A stretch of 64,000 bases of DNA, from positions 4,263-68,262 of the forward strand of contig CAYVRN010000007.1 of assembly GCA_964453855.1 (NCBI GenBank). Direction: 5' to 3'. The DNA comes from JASMHC01 sp964453855. Its GTDB lineage: Bacteria; Pseudomonadota; Alphaproteobacteria; Rhodobacterales; Rhodobacteraceae. The position numbers and the translations under genes are program-made. Below, one piece after another: positions 1-8,331 of the stretch; position 1 is the stretch's first letter, and every line of letters begins with the position of its first letter. Below the pieces are notes generated by a model that was not told where the DNA came from, ran no database searches, and worked only from the letters and a program-made list of their open reading frames with translations.

Positions 1-1183
1 TCAGCGCTTTTGCAGCGGCTGGATCGAACGGTTTACGGGTTACAGACGGGTCGTGCTCGGGGTGCATTGGACCAACGTGGCAGTTGTCCGCTGCAGTTCC
101 CAGACCATTCACGCCTAGCTCAAGACAAACTGCGTTATCTACAGCCATAGCAATAGCTTGACGAACGCGCTTGTCTGCATACGGCTTCATGCCATCTACT
201 TCGGCAAGCTGGTTCGGACGGATAACGATTGTCGCACCCGACGCAACCGACGATCTGTTCAGGCCAAGGCCGTCGAGAATGTCGTTGTATTCACCCGGAG
301 TTTCCCAGTTCATGTCGATTTCGCCAGCGTCGTATCCCGCGACCATCGCTGCGGGATCTGTGCCGTAGTCGATGAATTCGATGCGATCCAGATAACCGCC
401 TTTGCCAGCTGCGTAACCCCACCAGTCGTGGCCTTCATTACGTACCAGAACTGCCTTAACGCCGACTTCATGGCTTTCAGGTAGCATGTATCCTGTGCCA
501 ATCGGGTTCGATAGCATTGTATCTGCACTGTGCGAGCTGTGAACGATTTGAGCTGGGTAATCTGCCATGCCCGGAATGATCGAGATGTCCGAGCTCGAGC
601 AGTTCAGTTGAACGGTATGGCTGTCAACCACTACAATCGCGCCCTCGGCAGCTTTATTGGTGTTGGGGTCAATCAATGACGCCATACGGCCTGCCATCGA
701 GTTACCTTCAACGTCCTTGTCGCACCACATGGTGATATTGCGGGCAACGTCGTCGGCAGTGAAGTCGTCGCCGTTGTTCCATTTAACGCCTTGACGGACT
801 TTCAGAGTGTACTGTGTTGCGTCAGCGTTTGCTTCCCAAGAGGTTAGGAGAAGCGGTTCAAACGAACCGTCGGAGTTATACTCAACCAGGAATTCCAGCC
901 AACCTGCCGTCACGGTGGCGATCTGGGTCCAGTCATAAGTCCGCGGATCTTTTAATGCGCGAACTTCCATTTCCATACGAAGGGTTCCACCCTGCTTGGC
1001 GTGACCAGCTGCGAGGACCGGAGCAGTCATGCCCAGCATGCCATAGGCAACCGGAGTAGCAACACCCAGAGCCGTCGCGCGCGCCATAAACTCGCGGCGG
1101 CTGAGTTTGCCCGCCTTGACTTCTTCGGCATACATTTTCGCGACCGGATGGATGCGGCCTCCGTTCATTAGTTCTTGCGTCAT
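1..1183 (-). CDS. ABC transporter substrate-binding protein, peptide/nickel type (family 5), 3' end missing
   Basis: The reading frame is open from an ATG at 1183 to the window edge, so about 394 residues are visible and the C-terminus is missing. Upstream GGGAG gives a good ribosome site. Residues 28-33 read SRREFM, a twin-arginine-like motif, followed by a hydrophobic stretch and an AxA-type end near residue 60, so export through Tat is likely. The body has the features of DppA/OppA-like periplasmic binding proteins (a KWNNGDDFTADDV-type segment near residue 117, and a late VRQAIAMAVD segment). The family captures peptides, nickel or other solutes for an ABC importer. Permease and ATPase genes would lie beyond the left edge; the substrate cannot be told from sequence. 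Confidence 0.85.
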   Translation of the reverse strand, partial: MTQELMNGGRIHPVAKMYAEEVKAGKLSRREFMARATALGVATPVAYGMLGMTAPVLAAGHAKQGGTLRMEMEVRALKDPRTYDWTQIATVTAGWLEFLVEYNSDGSFEPLLLTSWEANADATQYTLKVRQGVKWNNGDDFTADDVARNITMWCDKDVEGNSMAGRMASLIDPNTNKAAEGAIVVVDSHTVQLNCSSSDISIIPGMADYPAQIVHSSHSADTMLSNPIGTGYMLPESHEVGVKAVLVRNEGHDWWGYAAGKGGYLDRIEFIDYGTDPAAMVAGYDAGEIDMNWETPGEYNDILDGLGLNRSSVASGATIVIRPNQLAEVDGMKPYADKRVRQAIAMAVDNAVCLELGVNGLGTAADNCHVGPMHPEHDPSVTRKPFDPAAAKAL

Positions 1184-1502
1184 CTTATACTCCCTGTGAC
1201 ACGTTTTAATTTTTACTAGGACAATCCATGTAAAGCATTCAATAGACAAATCCTATCAAGGATATCGACTTTCCTATGGAATGTTTGCGCAGAATCCTCC
1301 TATTGCTGACCATACGGCACGAGTTTTTCCCTACCGTCAATCATCGCTTTCGCCATTTTTAGGCTTAAAAGCGACACCATGACTTAGCAAAAACGACATA
1401 ACCGCGCGATGCAAGGGTAGAATCGTGATTCTTTCGCTTTTTTGAAGGCTTAATACGAGACTTCTCATAGCGTTGACAGTCTTAAAGTTGTGCGAAGGGT
1501 GT
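1184..1502. other. Intergenic region between miaA and the binding-protein gene
   Basis: This 319-base stretch contains no convincing ORF or RNA gene. It should hold the promoter of the minus-strand transporter gene. A short palindrome, AGAATC-GT-GATTCT, lies at 1419-1432; it may be an operator but nothing else supports that. Confidence 0.4.
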
Positions 1503-2411
1503 CTAGATCAACTGCTCACCAAGGCGCTCAGCGTCGAATTGTAGCCAGTTGGCCATCTTGGATCGAAACCAAGTGCGCTGCCTTTTCGCGTATTGACGCG
1601 ACGTGATCGTCGCAAAACCCCGAGCCTCATCCAAAGATATCTCGCCTTTGAGATGTGAAATGAGTTCCTTTGCGCCAATAGCCTTTGACGATAAAAGCTC
1701 TGGATTCCAATGGGGTAGCATATGCTCGGCTTCTTCCAGGGCGCCGATCTCGAGCATTTTGTCAAATCGGCGCTCAATTCTATCGCTCAACCATTCAACC
1801 GATGAATTCAAGACGATTTTCGTTAGCCCGCTATCGGACAATAAGGGTGGAGGGGTGCTGTCCTGCCAATCCGAAATCTGACGCCCAGTCGCGCGCCAAA
1901 CCTCCCACGCGCGCTGAACACGCATCGGATTGTTTAAATCAATGCGAGACTTTGTCTTTTCGTCGAGATCCTTAAGCATGACCTGAAAGCCGTTTGACGC
2001 GCAGACGGCGTTGGCCTCTTCTCGGATATGACTAGGAACAGTCGGAATCTCGGCCAATCCTTTGGTCAGGGCCGAAAAATACAATCCGGTTCCACCAACG
2101 ATAATTGGACGTGGTTTTCCAATTAGAAACGGCTTGACGTCTCGCAGCCAGTGACCCACCGAATACGTTTCGTCAAAAGCGACATGTCCGTAAAGACAAT
2201 GTTCTGCTTTGATGAGGTCGTCGTCATCGGGGCGTGCCGTCAGGATGCGCCAACCCTCAAAAACTTGAAGCGCATCCGCATTGATGATCCGGCCGCCAAA
2301 ATGCTGCGCCAACCAAATAGCCAGGGCGCTTTTTCCGCTGGCTGTGGGACCAGCGATTAGAATTGGCCCATTGGGGACGTCATCGAATGCTCGCAACAAG
2401 TCAAAATCCAT
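1503..2411 (-). CDS. miaA: tRNA dimethylallyltransferase
   Basis: MiaA transfers a dimethylallyl group from DMAPP to N6 of A37 in tRNAs that read UNN codons. With the ATG at 2411 the protein has 302 residues, normal for the family. The P-loop GPTASGKS is at residues 21-28, the segment NADALQVFEGWRILTARP follows, and the substrate-binding GGTGLYF motif is present near residue 108. The frame stays open to 2498, but the extra 29 residues are unlike any MiaA N-terminus and would reach into the pyrH leader, so the inner start is preferred although its ribosome site (AAGGTG) is modest. It is divergent from pyrH. Confidence 0.93.
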   Translation of the reverse strand: MDFDLLRAFDDVPNGPILIAGPTASGKSALAIWLAQHFGGRIINADALQVFEGWRILTARPDDDDLIKAEHCLYGHVAFDETYSVGHWLRDVKPFLIGKPRPIIVGGTGLYFSALTKGLAEIPTVPSHIREEANAVCASNGFQVMLKDLDEKTKSRIDLNNPMRVQRAWEVWRATGRQISDWQDSTPPPLLSDSGLTKIVLNSSVEWLSDRIERRFDKMLEIGALEEAEHMLPHWNPELLSSKAIGAKELISHLKGEISLDEARGFATITSRQYAKRQRTWFRSKMANWLQFDAERLGEQLI

Positions 2412-2549
2412 GTTTGGTTGGGCACCTTTTGGTCGAAAAGTACATTTGATGCAATTAGTTCCCTCTCGTGCATTGAAACCGGACGTATATTCCGACATTT
2501 TGCAAAGGATTTTTGACTTTCACAAAATGATCCCTTTCAGGAGATACAA

Positions 2550-3287
2550 ATGCCCACCGATACATCAGCGCCTCAACCCGAATTTAAACGTGTTATGCTT
2601 AAAATCTCGGGGGAAGCATTGATGGGGGACCAGGGATTCGGTCTGCATCCTCCAACAGTCCAGCGAATCGCGGAAGAGGTAAAGTCAGTTCACGATCTGG
2701 GCGTTGAAATCTGTATGGTGATTGGTGGGGGTAATATTTTCCGAGGGCTTCAGGGGTCTGCTCAAGGTATGGAGCGGACAACCGCTGATTACATGGGCAT
2801 GCTAGCAACGGTCATGAATGCGCTTGCCATGCAGTCAGCCCTTGAAGCGCTTGGCATCTATACGCGTGTAATAAGCGCGATCCCAATGGATCAAGTTTGC
2901 GAACCTTATATTCGCCGCCGCGCGGTACGCCACCTTGAAAAAAAGCGTGTTTGTATCTTTGCAGCGGGCACCGGAAACCCATACTTTACAACTGACACTG
3001 CCGCGACATTGCGGGCCAATGAAATGTCCTGCGAAGCGATCTTCAAAGGCACCAAGGTGGATGGAGTTTATGATAAAGACCCGGCCAAACATTCAGACGC
3101 CAAGCGTTTCGACGAGGTAACGTATGATCAAGTTCTGGCCCAACACCTGGGCGTTATGGATGCGTCAGCGATTGCATTGGCGCGTGACAATAATCTGCCG
3201 ATTATCGTCTTTTCACTTGATGAACCCGGCGGATTTTGCGGGATCCTGGCTGGCGAAGGCACCTATACAAAGGTCGTACCACAGTAG
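2550..3287 (+). CDS. pyrH: UMP kinase
   Basis: Phosphorylates UMP to UDP with ATP, feeding pyrimidine nucleotide synthesis. The 245-residue protein shows the amino-acid-kinase fold: KISGEAL at residues 18-24, GGGNIFRG at 59-66, and a GTGNPYFTTDTAA nucleotide-binding segment in the second half. The start ATG follows an AGGAGA site (CAGGAGATACAA). It opens the plus-strand run of translation and envelope genes, directly ahead of frr, the usual alphaproteobacterial arrangement. Confidence 0.97.
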   Translation: MPTDTSAPQPEFKRVMLKISGEALMGDQGFGLHPPTVQRIAEEVKSVHDLGVEICMVIGGGNIFRGLQGSAQGMERTTADYMGMLATVMNALAMQSALEALGIYTRVISAIPMDQVCEPYIRRRAVRHLEKKRVCIFAAGTGNPYFTTDTAATLRANEMSCEAIFKGTKVDGVYDKDPAKHSDAKRFDEVTYDQVLAQHLGVMDASAIALARDNNLPIIVFSLDEPGGFCGILAGEGTYTKVVPQ

Positions 3288-3343
3288 TAAAGTGGTATTG
3301 ATACAGGCCCAAATGGCAGAAAAACTCAGACAACGAGGCTGAA

Positions 3344-3910
3344 ATGTCCGAAGAAGATTTTGAAATCGATACCGATGATTTGGAACGACGTATGTCAGGT
3401 GCAATGGGCGCCTTGAAAACGGAATTTGCATCGCTTCGCACTGGCCGTGCATCGGCAGCAATCCTTGAACCGATCATGGTCGAAGCTTACGGGCAAAAGA
3501 CACCGATCAATCAGGTAGGTACTGTAAACGTTCCCGAACCACGCATGGTAACAGTGAATATTTGGGATAAATCCCTGGTTGGCCCGGCAGAAAAAGCCAT
3601 TCGAGAAAGTGGCTTAGGTATCAATCCTCAGACCAACGGCACGATTATCATGCTGCCGATCCCTGAGTTAAACGAAGAACGCCGCCGCGAATTGACTCGT
3701 GTAGCTGCTCAATACGCCGAGCACGCTCGCGTTTCTGTACGAAACGTGCGTCGTGATGGCATGGATCAGGTCAAAAAGGCGAAAGCCGCTGGTATGTCTG
3801 AAGATGATCAGAAGCTTTGGGAATCTGAAGTGCAAGAGCTTACCGATAAGTTTATCGCGCTAGTCGATAAGGCACTTGAAACCAAGCAAGCCGAGATCAT
3901 GCACGTCTGA
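3344..3910 (+). CDS. frr: Ribosome recycling factor
   Basis: RRF splits post-termination ribosomes together with EF-G. The 188-residue length is typical. Family features are visible: ERRMSGAMGALKTEFASLRTGRAS near the start, a central VEAYGQKTPINQVGTV segment and the C-terminal RNVRRDGMDQVKKAK helix. It follows pyrH after 56 bases and precedes uppS by 23 bases, so it is probably cotranscribed with both. Confidence 0.97.
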   Translation: MSEEDFEIDTDDLERRMSGAMGALKTEFASLRTGRASAAILEPIMVEAYGQKTPINQVGTVNVPEPRMVTVNIWDKSLVGPAEKAIRESGLGINPQTNGTIIMLPIPELNEERRRELTRVAAQYAEHARVSVRNVRRDGMDQVKKAKAAGMSEDDQKLWESEVQELTDKFIALVDKALETKQAEIMHV

Positions 3911-3933
3911 TTAGACGCGCCGAAGGAGTGGTA

Positions 3934-4659
3934 ATGGTGAAGCCCGAACAAAAGCGTTCAGGACCGCGGCATGTCGCGGTCATAATGGACGGTAACGGTC
4001 GCTGGGCGCAAATGCGCGGTCGACCAAGGCTGTTCGGACATCACGCTGGTGCCAAGCGCGTACGTGAAATCGTTGAAGCTTGCCCCGAAGAAGGTGTTAA
4101 GTTTTTAACGATTTTCGCGTTCTCCACGGAAAACTGGAAGCGTACTCAGACCGAAGTGGCCGGTTTAATGAGTCTGTTCAAGCGATACATCATCGGAGAA
4201 GCCCGCGCTCTGAAATATAACGGCATTAGGGTTCGTTTTATCGGAGATCGAGTTAGGCTTGATCCAAAGCTGGTAGAGCTAATGGACGATCTTGAACTGA
4301 TGACTTCGGAAAACGATCTTGTACACCTGACTGTCGCCATCAATTATGGTGGGCGCGATGAAGTTGCGCGCGCCACAAAGCGACTTGCTCAGGATGTGGC
4401 CGCGGGCAAACTTTCGCCGGATAGCGTCGACGAAGAGACGCTTCCACGATATTTGGATACCCATGTCCTTCCTGACCCTGATCTTGTGATCCGCACCAGC
4501 GGAGAGGCGCGGATTTCCAACTTTCTGCTTTGGCAATCTGCCTACTCGGAGTACGAGTTCATTGACACTTTGTGGCCTGATTTTACGGCAAAAGAATTCC
4601 ATAAGGTCTTGCAGCGGTACGGTTCACGTGAGCGTCGTTTTGGGGGCGTGAAAGTATGA
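3934..4659 (+). CDS. uppS: Isoprenyl (undecaprenyl) diphosphate synthase
   Basis: Cis-prenyltransferase that makes the C55 lipid carrier for peptidoglycan and LPS. MDGNGRWA at residues 18-25 carries the catalytic aspartate, and the C-terminal signature RTSGEARISNFLLWQ is present. I place the start at ATG 3934, five bases after GAAGGAG; the frame also allows GTG at 3928, but that GTG overlaps the ribosome site. The stop overlaps the cdsA start (ATGA), suggesting translational coupling. Confidence 0.95.
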   Translation: MVKPEQKRSGPRHVAVIMDGNGRWAQMRGRPRLFGHHAGAKRVREIVEACPEEGVKFLTIFAFSTENWKRTQTEVAGLMSLFKRYIIGEARALKYNGIRVRFIGDRVRLDPKLVELMDDLELMTSENDLVHLTVAINYGGRDEVARATKRLAQDVAAGKLSPDSVDEETLPRYLDTHVLPDPDLVIRTSGEARISNFLLWQSAYSEYEFIDTLWPDFTAKEFHKVLQRYGSRERRFGGVKV

Positions 4660-5450
4660 AATCAGCCCAATGGTCTGATTTACGTGAGCGTGTCATTTCA
4701 GGCGTTGTTTTGGCAATACTAGGACTGACGTCAGCTATCATAGGCGGCAATGCGTTTGGTCTTTTCGTATCCGTGATTTGCGGAGCAATGATTTGGGAAC
4801 TTTTTAATCTGTCATCAAAGGGCAGGGTATTTCCTTTGGTTGCTGCTTTGATCGTAGGTCTGTGTTTGTATTTTTTGCCCGCAGGTTCTTGGGGATCGAT
4901 CACAATCCTATTTCTAGTCGTCCCGATATCGGCATTTATCGCAGCCCAAAATCACAAAGTACGTGTCTTTCTTTTCGCAATTATGATCTCTGCATCAGGA
5001 TTGGTTCTGGATATTCTTCGCAATGATCAGGGGCTATACTGGCTTTTATGGCTGGTCATGATTGTCATTGCCTCTGATGTCGCCGGCTATTTCGGCGGGA
5101 GGCTTATGGGCGGCCCGAAATTTTGGCCGTCTCTCAGCCCCAAGAAAACCTGGTCAGGCACTGCTTCGGGCTGGATCGCCGCAGCATTGGTTGGATTAGT
5201 TTTTGATACTGCCAATGCTGTACTGTTTGTTGCGTTAAGCGTTTTGGTCGCTTTCGCATCCCAGATGGGCGACATCGCGGAAAGCGCTTTGAAGCGAAAG
5301 TTCGAGATTAAAGACAGTTCTAATCTGATCCCAGGGCATGGGGGCTTTCTGGATCGTTTTGATGCCATGATTGCTGCAGCGTTGGTTGTTGGAGCGATGA
5401 GCTTTGTATTGCCCGAGGGGCTTGATCTTTTCCAGCTGGAATGGCGATGA
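4656..5450 (+). CDS. cdsA: Phosphatidate cytidylyltransferase
   Basis: Makes CDP-diacylglycerol from CTP and phosphatidate for phospholipid synthesis in the inner membrane. The 264-residue protein is highly hydrophobic with about seven or eight membrane segments, and the C-terminal CDS signature is seen as KDSSNLIPGHGGFLDRFDA. It overlaps uppS by four bases and dxr by ten, so the three are translated from one message. Confidence 0.95.
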   Translation: MKSAQWSDLRERVISGVVLAILGLTSAIIGGNAFGLFVSVICGAMIWELFNLSSKGRVFPLVAALIVGLCLYFLPAGSWGSITILFLVVPISAFIAAQNHKVRVFLFAIMISASGLVLDILRNDQGLYWLLWLVMIVIASDVAGYFGGRLMGGPKFWPSLSPKKTWSGTASGWIAAALVGLVFDTANAVLFVALSVLVAFASQMGDIAESALKRKFEIKDSSNLIPGHGGFLDRFDAMIAAALVVGAMSFVLPEGLDLFQLEWR

Positions 5451-6622
5451 GTAAACGGATCACAATCCTGGGTGCGACAGGATCTATTGGGCAAAGCACC
5501 ATTGACCTCGTTCGACGCGATCGTAATGCCTATCAAGTAGTGGCCCTTACCGGCGAAAATAACATCGCCCGACTTGCTAAGGACGCAATTGATTTAAATG
5601 CTGAAATTGCAGTTACAGCAAACGAAGATCTATTGCCTGATCTTAAGCGAGCATTGAAAGGAACGGGGGTCGAAGCGGCGGCTGGGCGAACAGCTTTGCT
5701 AGAGGCGGCCGAGCGGGATGTGGAACTAACGATGTCCGCGATTGTCGGCGCCGCGGGATTAGAACCTGGTCTGAGGGCATTGCGCCAAGGGGCCACACTT
5801 GCCTTAGCAAATAAAGAATCCTTGGTGACTGCTGGCTCACTCTTGCTGGATACGGCAAAAAATGTCGGTGCAACCGTTCTACCTGTAGACAGCGAGCATT
5901 CAGCGATTTTCCAGGCCTTGGTTGGTGAAGAAATAGAAGATGTCGAGCGCGTGATCATCACGGCCTCAGGTGGCGCGTTTCGAGACTGGCCGCTCGCGGA
6001 CATTGCAAGTGCTACGCCCCAGCAGGCGGCCACGCATCCAAATTGGGACATGGGGCAAAGGATCACAATTGATAGTGCGTCGATGTTTAACAAGGCATTG
6101 GAAGTCATCGAGACAAAGGAATTTTTCGGTTTCACGCCCGAGCAAATTGAAGTGATTGTCCACCCTCAGTCCTTGGTGCATGCCCTTGTTGGTTTTCAAG
6201 ACGGTGCGCTGATGGCACACGTAGGGCCACCGGATATGCGACATGCGATTGGCTATGCGTTACATTGGCCAAGCAGAAAAAAACTTCCGGTTGACCGGTT
6301 GGATCTTGCCAAGATCTCGCAATTAACGTTTTCGAAACCGGATCCAAACCGATATCCGGCATTGGAACTTGCGCAGACCGTTATGCGCCAGGGCGGTCTG
6401 AGCGGAGCAGTGTTCAACGCTGCGAAAGAACAAGCGCTGGATGCATTTATTGCCGAACAAATCGGTTTCATGGATATGGCGCGCCTTGTTGAGGCCGTAC
6501 TTGAGCAACTTGGGTCAAAAGATAGCCTTATTAACGACGCGATGACGTTGGAAAACGTGAATAATGCAGAAAGCACGGCTAAACGTGTGGCGAATGAGCT
6601 GGTTTTAACCGGAGCATTTTGA
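5441..6622 (+). CDS. dxr: 1-deoxy-D-xylulose 5-phosphate reductoisomerase
   Basis: Converts DXP to 2-C-methyl-D-erythritol 4-phosphate with NADPH, the committed step of the MEP isoprenoid pathway. The NADPH-binding GATGSIGQST motif starts at residue 10 and the metal/substrate motif VDSEHSAIFQ lies near residue 148. At 393 residues it has the normal length. The start is ATG 5441 or the in-frame ATG 5447 (MSKRIT...), both inside the end of cdsA. Confidence 0.96.
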   Translation: MAMSKRITILGATGSIGQSTIDLVRRDRNAYQVVALTGENNIARLAKDAIDLNAEIAVTANEDLLPDLKRALKGTGVEAAAGRTALLEAAERDVELTMSAIVGAAGLEPGLRALRQGATLALANKESLVTAGSLLLDTAKNVGATVLPVDSEHSAIFQALVGEEIEDVERVIITASGGAFRDWPLADIASATPQQAATHPNWDMGQRITIDSASMFNKALEVIETKEFFGFTPEQIEVIVHPQSLVHALVGFQDGALMAHVGPPDMRHAIGYALHWPSRKKLPVDRLDLAKISQLTFSKPDPNRYPALELAQTVMRQGGLSGAVFNAAKEQALDAFIAEQIGFMDMARLVEAVLEQLGSKDSLINDAMTLENVNNAESTAKRVANELVLTGAF

Positions 6623-6646
6623 GTAACGAGCGGAGATTTTATTGTA

Positions 6647-7987
6647 ATGGACCTGATCTCGATAATCCCAAGTTTCGGAAATTTCGCGTTCACTTTGTTT
6701 GCATTTGTTATTGCGTTGATTGTAATCGTATTTGTCCACGAGTTTGGTCACTATATTGTCGGTCGCTGGAGCGGGATTCACGCTGAAGTCTTCAGTATCG
6801 GTTTCGGGCCCGTTTTGTGGTCCCGTCAAGACAGCCACGGAACTCGCTGGCAGGTCGCTGCCATTCCTTTTGGCGGATTCGTGAAATTTTTCGGGGATTC
6901 AAACGCGGCGAGCGACAAGGATTCGAACGTTTTCGAAAGTCTTTCCGAGGAAGAAAAACGGGCAACGATGCACGGCGCCCCTCTCTGGGCAAGGGCTGCG
7001 ACTGTCGCAGCTGGTCCAATTTTCAATTTTGCTCTGGCCATCCTCGTTTTCTTTGTCCTTTCCATGTCTAAAGGTTCGGTTCGAGAACCTTTGACAATCG
7101 GCGAGTTGTTACCTTTGCCCTATGGTACGTTCGAATTGGCCGTAGGGGACGAACTTCTAGCAGTCGAAGGTAACGATATCGAAGACCTCTCAGGGATGAA
7201 TGGTCTGGATAAGAAACTGCCGGTACAAGAAATTCTCGCTTACACAGTGCGTAGGGATGGAAAGATTCAGGACGTTTTAGGCCCCTATACCTTTCCACCA
7301 ATGGTCAACTTCCTAGTTCCCCGAGGAGCCGCCTATGACGCAGGGATGAAAGTAGGAGACGTCGTCACTCATATTGAAGGTAATCCGGTTTTTGCGTTCA
7401 GCCAACTCAAGGACTTTGTTGAGAATTCGAATGGTGAGCCTATTAATCTAACAGTTTGGAATGATGGCGATATTAGAGATGTGGAGCTTGCAGCTCAGCG
7501 CATGGATGAGCAGCAGGATGACGGATCATTCGTGACGACATGGCGCATTGGTGTTGTGCTGGACTTTCTCTTTGAGCCAAAACGCGAAATGGTTTCCCCG
7601 TTCGACGCTATAAAATACGGCACAGCTCAGGTCGGAGACATCATTCATTCCAGTTTATCCGGTCTATATCACGTCCTAACCGGGGCTATCTCGACATGTA
7701 ACTTGTCCGGTCCAGTTGGCATCGCTGAAACATCGGGGGCGATGGCTAGCCAGGGGATTGATGACTATGTGTACTTCATTGCGTTTTTGTCCTCGGCAAT
7801 TGGTCTGATGAACCTATTGCCCATTCCGGTCCTAGACGGTGGTCACCTTGTTTTTCATGTGTGCGAGGCTATTACCCGCCGTCCACCACCTGAAAAGGCA
7901 TTCCGGTTTCTGATGTCGCTAGGTTTGACCATTGTTCTCATGTTTATGGTTTTTGCAATGACCAACGATATAGCGTGCTCGGTTTAA
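6647..7987 (+). CDS. rseP: RIP metalloprotease RseP (site-2 protease)
   Basis: Intramembrane zinc protease that cleaves membrane substrates such as anti-sigma factors. HEFGH at residues 31-35 in the first transmembrane segment supplies zinc ligands and the catalytic glutamate. The C-terminal LLPIPVLDGGHL motif supplies the third ligand. A PDZ region (PRGAAYDAGMKVGD) lies in the middle. Length is 446 residues, as expected. Its place between dxr and bamA is conserved in many proteobacteria and links it to envelope homeostasis. Confidence 0.95.
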   Translation: MDLISIIPSFGNFAFTLFAFVIALIVIVFVHEFGHYIVGRWSGIHAEVFSIGFGPVLWSRQDSHGTRWQVAAIPFGGFVKFFGDSNAASDKDSNVFESLSEEEKRATMHGAPLWARAATVAAGPIFNFALAILVFFVLSMSKGSVREPLTIGELLPLPYGTFELAVGDELLAVEGNDIEDLSGMNGLDKKLPVQEILAYTVRRDGKIQDVLGPYTFPPMVNFLVPRGAAYDAGMKVGDVVTHIEGNPVFAFSQLKDFVENSNGEPINLTVWNDGDIRDVELAAQRMDEQQDDGSFVTTWRIGVVLDFLFEPKREMVSPFDAIKYGTAQVGDIIHSSLSGLYHVLTGAISTCNLSGPVGIAETSGAMASQGIDDYVYFIAFLSSAIGLMNLLPIPVLDGGHLVFHVCEAITRRPPPEKAFRFLMSLGLTIVLMFMVFAMTNDIACSV

Positions 7988-8073
7988 ACACCGACAAGAA
8001 ACCGTCTACTGCGCGCCCCTTTTTTGCCCAAATCCGTCTTTAGGATCGAGGTGTCAGAAGATAGGAGGCGACC

Positions 8074-8223
8074 ATGAGCGCTTTGGTTTCAGGTTCGAAT
8101 GCATTGGCTTTTTTCGTAGGTCTAAATTGGGACCGCGTGTTGTTTTTGGCTGCTGTCTCAGGTGCATTAACGCTCGCCGCTATTGTTTTTTCTTTTGAGA
8201 GCGGTTCGTCTGTATTCATCTAA
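8074..8223 (+). CDS. Small single-pass membrane protein, 49 residues, unknown
   Basis: An ATG at 8074 follows an excellent ribosome site (ATAGGAGGCGACC) and opens a 49-codon frame ending in TAA at 8223. The predicted peptide begins MSALVSGSNALAFF and has a hydrophobic stretch of about 20 residues centred on LFLAAVSGALTLAAIVF, followed by a short polar tail, so it should be a single-pass inner-membrane protein. It sits between rseP and bamA, with 86 and 108 bases on either side. I do not recognise a family. A role in envelope processes is inferred from neighbours only. Confidence 0.65.
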   Translation: MSALVSGSNALAFFVGLNWDRVLFLAAVSGALTLAAIVFSFESGSSVFI

Positions 8224-8331
8224 CTCTGAAAGACAGCAACATTTTCTTGCCAATAGGCAGGGATCATTTTGACATACCTCGTTAATACCGATACCAAACT
8301 CTGGACTGGGATGTCTTAAAAGGTTGTCTTA

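Noticed and set aside
2412..2498. Longer N-terminus for MiaA
   Set aside because: Extra 29 residues have no family counterpart; the P-loop position fits the inner start.
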